From Lytechinus variegatus (lineage: Eukaryota > Echinodermata > Echinoidea > Temnopleuroida > Toxopneustidae): DNA of 64,000 nucleotides. Both the position numbers and the translations under genes were made by a program. Each line of letters starts with the position of its first letter. Within the stretch, counting starts at the first letter, position 1. The notes under the pieces were generated by a model. It made no database searches. It saw only the letters and a list, made by a program, of their open reading frames with translations, and was not told the origin of the DNA. The DNA lies in contig NC_054757.1 in the NCBI RefSeq assembly GCF_018143015.1, positions 19,706,285 to 19,770,284 on the forward strand. The letters are read 5' to 3'. Positions 11,101-22,155 of this stretch are shown piece after piece.

Positions 11101-14100
11101 ATAAAGGTTTGTTTGGCAAACTGTGGCATACAATTGAAGTTGAACTTTTGAAAGCCAAATGTGACAAATCATAAACAGTAGAGATCTGGGCCCCTTCTTA
11201 CAAAGGGTTACGATCAATCTGATAATTCTGATCAACCTCAACTATAATGGAAATCCATCACTGTCCTAAATCTTTCTACAAGAAATTTGCACAATGTCCT
11301 TTGTAAACAATGAGAAGCACACTGAATTTTCAAGGAAATGATGGATGTATAAATATACATCATATCTAGAAAATATTTTGAACAAAATTGCATTTTATAT
11401 GTTGACATTGCTTGCTTTCCATAGTTGTGATTGATTGGATCAATCAATCACTTATAATTGTAAGATGGGGCACTGATTCATCAGTACATTTTTTTTACAG
11501 AAGCTAGAAATATTTGCAATTATATTCTATGATTTAAAAAAAAATGGCTATAAATATGCCATGTATGTATAATAAATCAGATGAGTGTTACATGAATAAC
11601 TATGTTCACTTCTACAAGTGAGAATTTGGCATTTCCGGGTACATTGACCCTAACTTGCTTTATCTTTCATTTCAGAATACATTGGCTTTACGACTGATAA
11701 GAGCGGTGATAAACCTAAGAGAAGGCCCAAGACTCCAACAGCTGACAAACCAATTGATTCAAGCAACGTTGATGTCGCAGAGCTCGTGGCTCGTATCAGA
11801 CATCATATTCTCGCAAACAGAATACGAGTAAGAATCCATTTCAATTATTTTGTATGTGTGTATTTAAAGAGGAGTGTTTTCAAAAACTTGATTGCAATTG
11901 AAATGAGAATTTCAATTCTACAAAAGAAATTATTGACTTGCAGTCAGTCAGACACCATGGTTAGGACAGGCCTACAGTTGTGTACAAACAATATGATAAT
12001 GATATAATCAATAAGCAATTCTTATATAGTGCACATCACAAATAATATATATTGTCTTCATTAAATAATATTTAAATAGTAATTAACTAGCCTTACTGGA
12101 TCCACCCCTGCAGTCAGAAACATGTTTCTTCCAATGTCAATATCAACCCAACAGAGCACTTTAGGTTGGCTGATTTTTCCATCTCGCATATTCAGTAACT
12201 TGTACATTAGCTGGTGATAGATCATTTACTGTTTTAGCTTTAAAATACTGGCTCACTCACACAGATGTCTTCATCACAAATTTATATTCAGAAAGGAATT
12301 AAAACCCCAATCTATGTAGTATTTATAGTGTTAAGATTACCTAATTGCACACAATTTAACTTATTTCAGGCACTCTGGACCTAATGGGACAAGTGGAGAG
12401 TGTGAACGATGATGATGATGACTATGCTGATGATGATGTTATGATGATGATAATGATGGTATGATGATGATGGTGATGATGATGGTGACTATGATGACGA
12501 TAATGATGATGATGAATATGATGATAATGTTATGATAATGATGATATTAACAGTATTTACTGTGTCCCAAGATAAGTAACTAAAATTAATTTCTGATGTT
12601 TCGTAACAGGTTTGTGAATACTTCCAGGACTTTGACCCCCTAAGGGAGAGGTCCATTCCACGTAGCAAGTTCCGCATGGGTCTCAGTGCCATGGGACTGA
12701 GTGCTCTAGGTCAGTTCAACATGACTGAGCCCCAGTTCAAAGCTCTCAGTGAGACCTATGCAGACCCCACTAACCCAGATGCTGTTCTTTGGCAGAACTT
12801 TGAGAAGGATATTGAAACAGGTATGGTTTGGTCAATTTACAAAACTAGTGACTGAGGCATGAGTGCATTAGTATGAAATATTGAATGTGTAAAGTGATCT
12901 GTCTATTTAATGAAATTAGTTGAGTTGAATCAAATATTCACAGAACATGAAACCAAAGTACAAATTTGTTTGTTTTGTAAAACACCTTAGATTTTGAACT
13001 TTGAAAGAGCTCTGCTCTCATGACCAAGAGCAGAGTACACTTGCTTGAAACACTGATTCTGTTACATGAAAATGCATCATCATGACCCCATTGTTTTAAA
13101 CTTGACCAGTAATCATCACTCTACCATCGAAGGTAGTGATAACTGGGTATGGTAATGTGCCCTATGTAACAGCCAAACATAAATCATGAATACCATTGAA
13201 GATACCATTGATGGGAAGGATTATTACATGTTGGTTCATGAAGTAGCGCTGGTAACCATAAGAGCACTTCATTTCTTGATTAATTATATTCTACCATTGT
13301 GCAACCACACATGGCCTTACTTTTGTCCCTTTTCACTTGGCATGCAGTTTTCACTCAAGTGGTTCCGAATCTGGAGAAAACCCCGACCAGCACCGTGATC
13401 CCCACCGAACAGTTCTTGATGGACAAACCAGGCACAACCGACTGGAGCTCGGCACCGGGCGAGGTGCACGTCACCTTCGAGGAGGCCATGAACCGCATGA
13501 GGGAGCGCGTGGAGCAAAGGCGCGTCCTGCTCAAGCCTTGCTTCGAGGATTTCGACAATCACAACATGGGGATTGTCACCAAGAACCAGTTCCGTCAGTG
13601 CCTGTTCTACCTCGGCCTGAATGCTTCCGAAGACGAGATGCTCGTACTGGAGGCCAAGTATACCAACAACATGGGGTTCAACTACACGAGGTTCCTGGAG
13701 GAACTCCAGCCGAAACCTCAACAGGAACTGAAGTATGTCCAACGTCTGCAGGAGCTTGAGTTGGTGAACAACAGGACGGTATCCCTTGAGAAGAACCCTC
13801 TCAAGGATGCAGAGAGTATCATGGAGAAGGTTAAGACTAAGGTAGGTTGATGAGAGAAATTGCAGGGGCAGTGATTTTTCGTTTACTGGTAAATCAAAGT
13901 GAAAACTCTGTTCTTCACTTGTCGGGTAAAAATTGATTGAATCTACCTTTTAAAAATGGAATCCATGTTTTTGCTGTATATATTATAAACATAATTTCCA
14001 TTTTAGATCAAGTTTGAAACAGTACTTTAAATTTCCAGAACAGAAAAGACAATTATTTGAAATGGAAAATCACTGTTGTTTCTACAATTGTTGTTCAGGG

Positions 14101-16219
14101 GTGGAGATACCCCCGAATAGGTTTCATATAACAAGAAAGAAAAAAATCTGATGTTTCGTTTTGATCAGGTGCCAATGAAAATAAATTTTCTTATAAAATT
14201 GAAACATCTATCTTGTTGGTTTGTGGTCTGATAACCATGCATGGTTTATCTAACCCTGGGTCAACTTAGATAACACTTTTGTGGGATGCCAATTGTCAAC
14301 ATTTCCCAAGTAGAAATTATTCTAATCCTGTTGTAAAAAAAATAATTGTGTTGTGAAATGAGAAAAATTGGAAAATGACAAGAATATAAATGAATTTTTG
14401 TGAAAAACCAGCACATTATCTTTGCCATGAATATGGAAGATTTTTTATGAAACCCAGCATTTCATAGAAGTGAGGTATAGAATTCTAGCTTTAGAGTATG
14501 GTGATCTATGTTTAAATATTCAAATATATCACTCATTGTGGCTTAATCATTCTTTTGGAATACACACCATTCTGATTTTATTTGATTTTCTGTATTGAGC
14601 ATTGTTCTCTGCTTGTTTTCTTCAGGTAATGAAGGAAAGAATGAGAGTGCATGAGTTCATGCGCAACTATGACAAGCTTCGTACGGGTCGTATGCTAACT
14701 GAGAATTTCAGACGCTCCTTGGACAATGCCGGTCTTGGTCTGCAACCCTCAGAAGTAGACATCCTTATCAGAACGTAAGTTTTCAGTTATCACCCCAGAA
14801 ATTATCCATCATGATTTTTTTTTAGTCTTTAAAAAAAAAATTGAGTTTCCCTTATATATACTTGAGCCTGAATTTGATAGATTTATTTAGAGGAAAGTAA
14901 AACCAGCACATTGCCTGAAATTTCATCACCAGCAGAAAAGAATTAACAAAATTAGGGAATTTTTAAGCATTTCTTGAGTATAGCAGTTTTTCATCATGAC
15001 AATGCAACACTTGAGGGATGATGTTGCATGCACAATTGGATCACAATGAACTTTTTTTAAAGGGCAGTTTGAAAGACTTCCTTGAACATTGTACTTGTTC
15101 ATGTTCTTGTAAAATTCCTTTTTAACTTTAGAATTGAATCAATATTAAATTAAATAAGGATTTTATTCTGTGTGTTTATATCTTTAACAGGTTCCAGTCA
15201 CCAAGCGATCCCAAGTTCGTGGAATGGCTTCTATTCAGTGATCACGTAGAGAGTATCTTCACGTTGAAGAACCTGGAGAAGGATCCTCTCATCACGCCGG
15301 AGCAGTTCAAACCAGCCGTTCAGGTGGAGAAGAACGTACTCACTCCAGGAGAAGAGAAGATTCTTGCAAACACTGTCGAAAGACTCGCACAAAAGGTAAA
15401 AACACCTAACCCCACCCCCATTTCATGCTCTGCCACTGTCACACTAACACAACTGACTCCAAACCGACTGATGGTATGTCATTGGTATTAATGTGATAGC
15501 TTTGGCCAGTGCGGGGACAGTTTCGTTGGTGTGACTGCTTTCTTGAATGCCGATTCAGTGTTCTGTGGAATCCTTTAACGTAATATTCTGGGTGGAAAAC
15601 TCTACCTTAATCCTTTGACTGCTACCATATGCGATTCCCATCTGGTCTTTGTACACGGATCACCTGGTTCCAGCAGGCGATGGGTTAATGTATTCGTCGG
15701 TTCTTACCGGTTAGGGCTAGGAAAATCCAACCTGATCATATTCCTGCATAATTTTTTTCTTTGCCGTCACATTTAACAAGCAACATAAATAGCACAGAAT
15801 TCATTGGCGCAATAGGTCTACTTGCAAAAGTCATGGTTATCTCCCAATTTGGAGATTGTAAATGCAATAATTATCTTTATGCTATATATTTGTCAATGTA
15901 TTCGTATCATGTTTGAAATACTTCTGTGAAATAGATTAAAACTGTAAATCAAATTTATTACTTTCAGGTCCACAAGGGACGCATTCAGCTTTATCCACTG
16001 TTTGAGGACTATGACAGAGTCCACAACGGCACCGTCTCCCAGTCACAGTTCCGTCGCGTCCTTAGCGAACTCGAGCTCGGATCCCTGGTCAACGAAGTTG
16101 AACTCGACGTCCTTTGGAAAAAATTTGAGATCGTGATTGGTTTGAAGACTGATGTGGACTATTGCTCCTTCTGTGATTTAATCTACAAGAAAGCAAATAT
16201 TGAACTCTTCAGACCATGA
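5140..16219 (+). CDS. Eight-module degenerate EF-hand protein, 930 aa, 14 exons
   Basis: Coding exons: 5140-5263, 5970-6116, 6485-6545, 6881-7046, 7695-7892, 8280-8547, 9229-9425, 10938-11106, 11676-11827, 12610-12820, 13348-13841, 14626-14774, 15191-15395, 15968-16219 (TGA). All junctions are GT-AG and phases close (2793 nt). The protein is eight repeats of about 110-130 residues. Each has an EF-hand-like helix-loop-helix with the loop's first Asp near residues 33, 155, 265, 386, 503, 634, 745 and 863 (e.g. DFDNHNMGIVTKNQF), then a paired hand of form DPT...VNYxxF. Loops lack Asp at position 3 and have mostly Gln (or Lys/Asn) instead of Glu at position 12, so strong Ca2+ binding is doubtful. 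No signal peptide or TM segment is seen; likely cytosolic. Multi-EF-hand proteins of this layout (EFCAB6/DJBP type) occur in cilia and sperm, but I cannot assign an orthologue. Confidence 0.85.
8975..9165 (+). repeat. SINE-like fragment in EF-hand intron
   Basis: The block from GTGCCGCACTCAACGTAGTT through GGGTACCTGGTAGGAT and TGCTGTATAAATCCAGCTCT to a T/C-rich tail resembles the non-tRNA body and tail of widespread marine-invertebrate SINEs. No A/B-box head is preserved here. The assignment rests on recalled repeat style, so it is tentative. Confidence 0.4.
9498..10366. mobile_element. 869-bp DNA element with 6-bp TSD and nested MITE, in EF-hand intron 7
   Basis: Ends are CAGGCCTCGAAAT (9498) and ATTTCAAGGCCTG (to 10366), an inverted pair with one mismatch. 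CATCTA flanks both sides (9492-9497, 10367-10372). The interior has repeated GGGGCAC/GGCCAC motifs. It includes a truncated copy of the MITE family seen at 56015-56187 (about 9745-9882) and a strongly CpG-rich stretch at about 9895-10070 that is unlike the surrounding intron. Confidence 0.75.
12402..12545 (+). repeat. (GATGAT)n imperfect microsatellite in EF-hand intron 9
   Basis: An imperfect GAT/GATGGT trinucleotide array lies about 65 bp upstream of exon 10 (12610). It is non-coding in the model; open frames across it are low-complexity artefacts. Confidence 0.85.
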
Positions 16220-17915
16220 ATGGTTTCTTGCTAAATAGATCTTAATAACATTTGAATATTCATAGGGAGAAAGGGTTATGTTTTTTTAGATGCCCTGTAC
16301 TTGTTCGAAACCATGGAGATATTACTGTGTTTGCAATTTCAGTTAATCGTTAAAGCTAAGAAAATTCTCTGTCTGGATTATTTCATGATTCAGACAATCT
16401 GCAAGACTTATAATCAAAATGAGAAATACAGGAAAAAAAAATTTCTTAAAGAAGTCTTGGTAATACTTCTTTCTGTCATTGAGAAAAAAAAAATCCTTGT
16501 ATTCTAATTACATTCTCAAACATTTTTTTTAATGTTCATTTCTGTAATTATTTTTACAGTGTCAATTCTGAGTGTACATACATGTACTCCTGAACTTTGA
16601 AACTCATTCCTGTGTTGTGTTGGTGACCTGTACAAAAAATCTATAAAGAAGTGTGAAATATCTGTGTACATACACAACTGAACTATACATGCAGAAGTGC
16701 ATGAAAATATGATATGACATTTTACTGTAAAATGACACCTTCGGATAGGTGGATAATTTAATTACTGTATATACATGAATATACATGACATGTCAGCAGC
16801 TTATAGTCTGTACTATGCAGAATATATTATATTGGAAATTCATATTTGTGCGTAATTCTACCGTCATAGAGAAAAATATTGACTAGTAAATAATGATAAA
16901 AAAGTTTTTATATTTATGTCTCATATTTATTGTGTAATATATAAATATTCACTGTATTTCGATTGTTTCAGCTGCATTTTCCACCGCAAGACATTACCTA
17001 GTGCCTATGTCAGCTCACCTATTAAGGAAACTTTAAAGTGTTTTCTACTTTATTTATTGTAAAGATATTTTATCGTGTCAAATCTACTTAATATTTTATC
17101 AAGTCGTCCTTATAACCCTGTGAGTCAACATGGCCACTTGGGATAGCTTGTCAAGGTGATTTCTCAAAAATAACATGTCATCGCCAAAATATATTTTTTT
17201 TAGAAATGAACTTGACAAGATACCTCTAGTCACCTTGTCGACTTGATAATTTGATTAGTTACCATGATGGTTTAAATGACTTGAAAAGATAAAATATCTT
17301 GCCATCTCATGTGGTAGCAAGTCATTTTAAAGATTCCATTCTGATTTGTGGTAGAAGCTTAGCTATGCAAATATTCAATGGAATCACCAATATCTATATG
17401 CAATTTTATTGTCAGTGTATAGAAAGATGTTTAATATAATATGTGGATGCCTTTTTGTTGATAACATACCATATGCATCTATATATATTTCCATACCAAC
17501 CGAAAATTCAGTATTTTTCTCGCAAGTCTATCTATTCAAATATTGAAACTATCCGTCCTACCTACAGTTGTATTATGGAGATATTTTTCCTACTCGGTGG
17601 GTGATTTCAAGTTCAGTGTTGACCTTGGTGTTAGGTAATTTTTTAAACACGATTATAACACCAAACAAAGAAGATGGTCCTGAAAAGTCACTCACTAGTT
17701 GTTGAGATGTCAATAATGTGATCTGGATCAGTTTTACATACTCTGAATAAGTTTTGGAGCTAGGGTAGGCAATCCAAATTTCAACACCAACACCGGACTT
17801 GAAATCACCCAGTATGTTAAGTGCACTTCAAGCTGTATATTGGTGTATGTTAGAAGACTTCATGTTTTTCTTCCACTCATATTCTGAATATTGATGAAAT
17901 GTAAAATTTGATTGA

Positions 17916-17921
17916 AATAAA
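17916..17921 (+). terminator. Candidate polyadenylation signal of the EF-hand gene
   Basis: AATAAA about 1.7 kb after the stop codon, the first clear canonical hexamer I find downstream on the plus strand. A nearer variant signal could be used instead. Confidence 0.35.
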
Positions 17922-18251
17922 AATTTCAGTGTTATTTGTCATGACACCATGTTTAATTGAAGTATTCTGTTCTCATGGCATACATATCCCTATAGGCACT
18001 ACCAGTACAATGCCCCCAATTTTTTTTGTATTTATGTTTTATTGGGTCCACACTGACCAAAAATAAACAAAAATAACAAATCAAACATAATTAAAATATT
18101 TACAAGTGATCATAACATCATTAGAAAAAAAAAAACATATATAATAATAAAAAGAATAAATAAGAAAAAATAAATACCAAATTGCTTTTACAATACCAAT
18201 TTGAATGTTGAATGGACTTATATTCATGATATTTATGACAATTTTTGTGAT

Positions 18252-18660
18252 GGTGATGAAAGAAAGGAAAGAAAGAAAGAAAGAGAAAGAAAGAAAGGAA
18301 GAAAGAAAGAAAGGAAGGAAGGAAGAAAGAAAGAAAGAAAGGAAAGAAAGAAAGAAAGAAAATGAAAGAAAGAAAAAAGAAAAAAAAATTAAAGAAAATA
18401 AACTTTGAGAAGAAACAGAAGGGAGCCAATAAGGGCAAGTGAAGGAGAAAGGGGAATTAGAAAACACAAATGAGAAGACAAAAGGGGCAAGAGCAGGAGA
18501 AAGCTAGCTTATATTAATATAGAAAGATCGAAAGAAAGATGAAAGAAAGAAAGAAAAAGAACGATGAAAGAAAGATCAAATGAAAGAATTAAGGAAGGAA
18601 GGAGGGGGGGGGGGAAGAATTAAGGAAGGAAGGAAGAATAATTGAGAGAAATAAGAAAAA
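18252..18660 (+). repeat. (GAAA)n/(GGAA)n polypurine tracts
   Basis: Two polypurine blocks (about 18252-18390 and 18525-18660) of GAAA/GGAA units. Frames through them give Lys/Glu/Arg or Phe/Ser/Leu low-complexity peptides and are not genes. Long polypurine strands can adopt triplex DNA. Confidence 0.9.
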
Positions 18661-18839
18661 GTAAAGGTTTTCACCCAAAATGTAAGGTCATTTAGTTCTA
18701 ATAAAACATGAAGTATTTCGATTGTGAGTGATTTATATTTTCTTCATCATAAAAGACGAAAAATATTGGGGGGGGGGGGGGGGGGGACGCGTAATTGGAA
18801 CAAATAGACAATGACGATCGCATCTATTCACACAACAAA

Positions 18840-19100
18840 ATTCAGAACTAATATCGGTGGGTAAAAGAGCCGCCGATTAGTACCGTACCTCCAGCTCCGC
18901 GCGGCGCCCCGATCGCGATCGCCTGCGCGCAGAGCTAGCTAGAGCAGAGAGCAGCAGTGCAGCTCAGCTTGAGAATGAGATCGTCACAGTACCGATCGTC
19001 ACTGACTGCCGGCGGTGTCATCACAAGGCGATTCACTCCACTTTCACGACGATAGTTCCAAAATTTCCGTGATAAAATACAACGTGAGGTTGGGTAAGAT
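18840..19100 (+). promoter_or_regulatory. Candidate promoter/5' UTR exon of the SLC9B-like gene
   Basis: A CpG-rich patch (e.g. GCTCCGCGCGGCGCCCCGAT near 18893) stands in AT-rich surroundings 3 kb upstream of the SLC9B start codon, with a donor-like GG|GTAAGA near 19094. The first SLC9B coding exon follows an acceptor-like ATTGTAG at 22137, so an upstream exon is plausible. Inference only. Confidence 0.3.
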
Positions 19101-19205
19101 AATTTAGCATTTTTATCTAACGGATCAAAACTTACATTCTTCAATTTTGTTCTAGAGCTATTATTAATGCAGTCCCATGCATCAAGATTTGTGTTAGTAA
19201 TAGTA

Positions 19206-20146
19206 CAGTGCGTATAAAAAAAAAAAACGGGACAGTTTTGAAAAGTCTATAAAAAAATTGTTTCAAATTATTATATCTATATTTTGATGTTAATAGATGC
19301 TCTGAGATGTTTTCATTGAAATTCCATTAAAAAAAAATTGTTCATGCTTGAGCGAACATTGTCGGGGGTTCAAAAAGAGGCTTGCGCCAAAATGGCACTT
19401 GGCAGAAATGAGAAATTTGATGATTAGACTTTTGGCTAATCAACAGACTTCCTCTTAATCTTTTCATTGTCTTTGCCATACTTTCGAATTATGCTGTCAA
19501 ATTTCATTTACAAATTGACACGCATTTACCTGAATTATTTTGTTTTTCATTTAAACTTCTTTTACCTTTGAATTTTCCTTCATAAGTAAGAAAAGAAGAC
19601 TTTTTGTCAACCCAAGTAAGAAGATTTGCATTGAGCACAAGAAGCCCCCACCCATCAGTATGCCACTGTTCAAAGAAACCATAACCTTTGTAGCACACAA
19701 ATCACGACAAAGGATTGAAGAAAAAAAAAACGCTCTCCCATACGTCGGTTTAAAAAAATGTTCTTGCCTAAACCAATATAAATATTCAATTTCAAAGCTA
19801 AAAGACTAAAGAGAACATATTAAAAAGGAACAACATAACTATTCAAGCAAATAAGTATATTTGGAAATGGCAAAGATACTGAAAAGGTTAAGAGGAAGTC
19901 TGCTGATTAGCAAGAAGTCCAAGGATCATATTCTCATTTTATGCCATTTTGGCGCAAGCCTCCTTTATTACCCCAGACAAAAGCATTACTTGTTTGCTCA
20001 AGCATGAACGAAACTAAATTATTTTGATGGCATTTGATTGATAAGACTTCAGAGCACCTATTGACACCAAAATATAGAGATCATTATTAAAAACAAAATT
20101 TTTATAGACTTTTCAAATCTGTCCTGTTTTTTTGTGATACGCACTG
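19206..20146. mobile_element. 941-bp foldback element with ~290-bp arms, Tc1/mariner-like ends
   Basis: The left end CAGTGCGTATAAAAAA and right end GTGATACGCACTG are inverted, and matching segments continue inward for about 290 bp (e.g. GGCTTGCGCCAAAATGGCA near 19379 against TGCCATTTTGGCGCAAGCC near 19942). TAGTA precedes and follows the element; because TIRs start CAGTG, a TA duplication of Tc1/mariner type is the simplest reading. No transposase frame remains. Confidence 0.8.
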
Positions 20147-22155
20147 TAGTATGCCAGTACTAAATATTCGTTCTAAACTTCTGCGTTCAAACGTTACTTT
20201 AGAAACTTAACCTCAGACAATAATGTTTAAGAATACTTAAGGAGAGGGAAAGGGAAAAGGAGGAGAACATGCTTAAAATATGAAAGAAAGAATAGGTCTA
20301 GAAAGAATAAGAGAAGAATTTAAGCAGGACTCTGAATTTCATTTTTTATTTGTCGAAATAAATGCACTCATTCTATGAACAAGGTTATGATATAACCTTG
20401 TTCTCTGTTACTCCTCCCTGTGTGGTGAAATAAGTTTGACAATGTTTGGCTTATTTTCTATTTTCTTTGGGACAAATGCTAGATTTATTTACACTGTCAG
20501 GTTCAATTACAGCTATTCATCATATAATTTGGCTATAAAGTAAATTTGATTCTTTAAATGATTTTTTTCTTAATTAAAATAAGAGATTGAAAATCTACAA
20601 TTGTCTTGCCATATTACTTTCCACCAATAGAGGGCGTACACAAAATATGCCCAAAATTCAAGTTTTCGAGCACTCTGGTAAATACAAAAATTACCCCCAA
20701 GTTACTAATGAAAAATAAATTGCAACTGTACAGAAATTAGTATTTTTGGTCACAAAAGTGATATTTTAATGATATTTTAAATTGTGTGCTGTGTACAGCA
20801 TTGGCATACCATAGTCCTGGTCTGTAGATTCCCCACAGGCAGGATGGTAATGAACTGTTTGGTGAAATAAATGTGACTTCAAAAAATTCAATCAATTATT
20901 AACATTAAGCCCTTCTAATATTACTTCCTCAGGTTATCTGAGATCATTGAATGGCCAAGTGTTAGAACTTAGGAATGGGAACCAAGTTCGATGGGGTGTT
21001 CAAAAACTTTGCGGACATTTCAAAAAAATATTCATCAGGCTTAATTTAAGTTCGTTTACAAAATATTCAAAATTCATACAAAACCATTTTTTGAAAAAAG
21101 CTTCATACACCAAATTGATGGCAAAATCGCAAACTATGAAATCATTGACGACAATGTGAAGTAGGTTGAATGGATTTGCTGGAGTGTTGCGATCTCAAAA
21201 TTCTATTCGGATTTACAAGTGCACGCTGTGCTGGAAAATGTTCTGATAAAGTGTGATCTAGGCCAACATGTAACTTCCCAGACAAAAGTTTTGTGGAGAC
21301 TTTAAAAACAAAGTGTAGAGCTCTCAAAATGTAAGATATTTACATCAGATGGACAGGATAATGTTAAAGAATTTGTCACTGGGAGTGGTCAGTATCACGT
21401 TTCACTTACACTTTTAATGATTTCTGCTTGCCAAACCCACACATACATAGTAAAATTGTTGCGTTCAACTGAGGAGTGAGGACAAGTTTAAAGAAGATGC
21501 AGAGGGGCAAATAAGTCTTCTATACTTTATGCCCAACATCAAGGTAAAATCAAATGATGTTCAGATTTTTTCAGAGTGGGCGCAAGCATTTAAAAATTTG
21601 CAGATATTTTGTCAATATTTTCATGAATACCATTACTGATCTCGTCCTAAAGAAATTTACTTTAATACATGTACAGTAAGTGGTCATAATGGTTAACTCA
21701 CATTTTTTTTGGATGATTTTTGCTTGCAAAATGTTGTTTTTCTGATGCTTGTTGAGAAGTTCTGATTTTTTTTTGAGTGGATGCAAACGGTGACAAATTT
21801 GCCTACATTTTGTCATATATTCATGAATACTGACTGATCTCATCGACTCATCCTTAGAAACTTACTTTGGTGATTGTATGCTGCTATTTATGATGAATTG
21901 ATGATTATGTCAGATTTTTAAGAAATTGAATTTTGGGGGGATAAATTACCGTTCGCAAAGTATGGACACACAAAGGCAAAGATAGGACACATTGGCATAT
22001 TTAACCATTGGGATCCATCCAACATGTAATTAAAGAAACAACTAGGAGACATCAATCTGAATGTACAATTCTTACTTTGTCCTTTCAGACTTTTTTTTTC
22101 AGTAGTATTCAACCTTGATTCTAACATTACATTGTAGGTTTTTGAAGAATACAAA

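Larger units (their letters stand above)
16220..22137. other. Intergenic/3' UTR and upstream region between EF-hand and SLC9B genes
   Basis: From 16220 to about 17940 is AT-rich DNA that can serve as the 3' UTR of the EF-hand gene; no competing frame is convincing. Beyond it lie purine-rich microsatellites (18252-18660), a G-tract near 18767-18786, a CpG-rich patch (18840-19100) and a 941-bp inverted-repeat transposon (19206-20146). Near 21560-21860 a ~200-bp degenerate direct repeat (segments with TTGTTGAGAAG...GACAAATTTGCC) also has a relative near 4627-4720. No gene is recognised. Confidence 0.65.

Noticed and set aside
13317-13742. Antisense 141-residue frame opposite EF-hand exon 11
   Set aside because: A shadow of a GC-richer coding exon; the plus-strand frame has EF-hand motifs and correct splice phases.
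18081-18467. Phe/Ser/Leu-rich minus-strand frames
   Set aside because: Reverse reading of the GAAA microsatellite.
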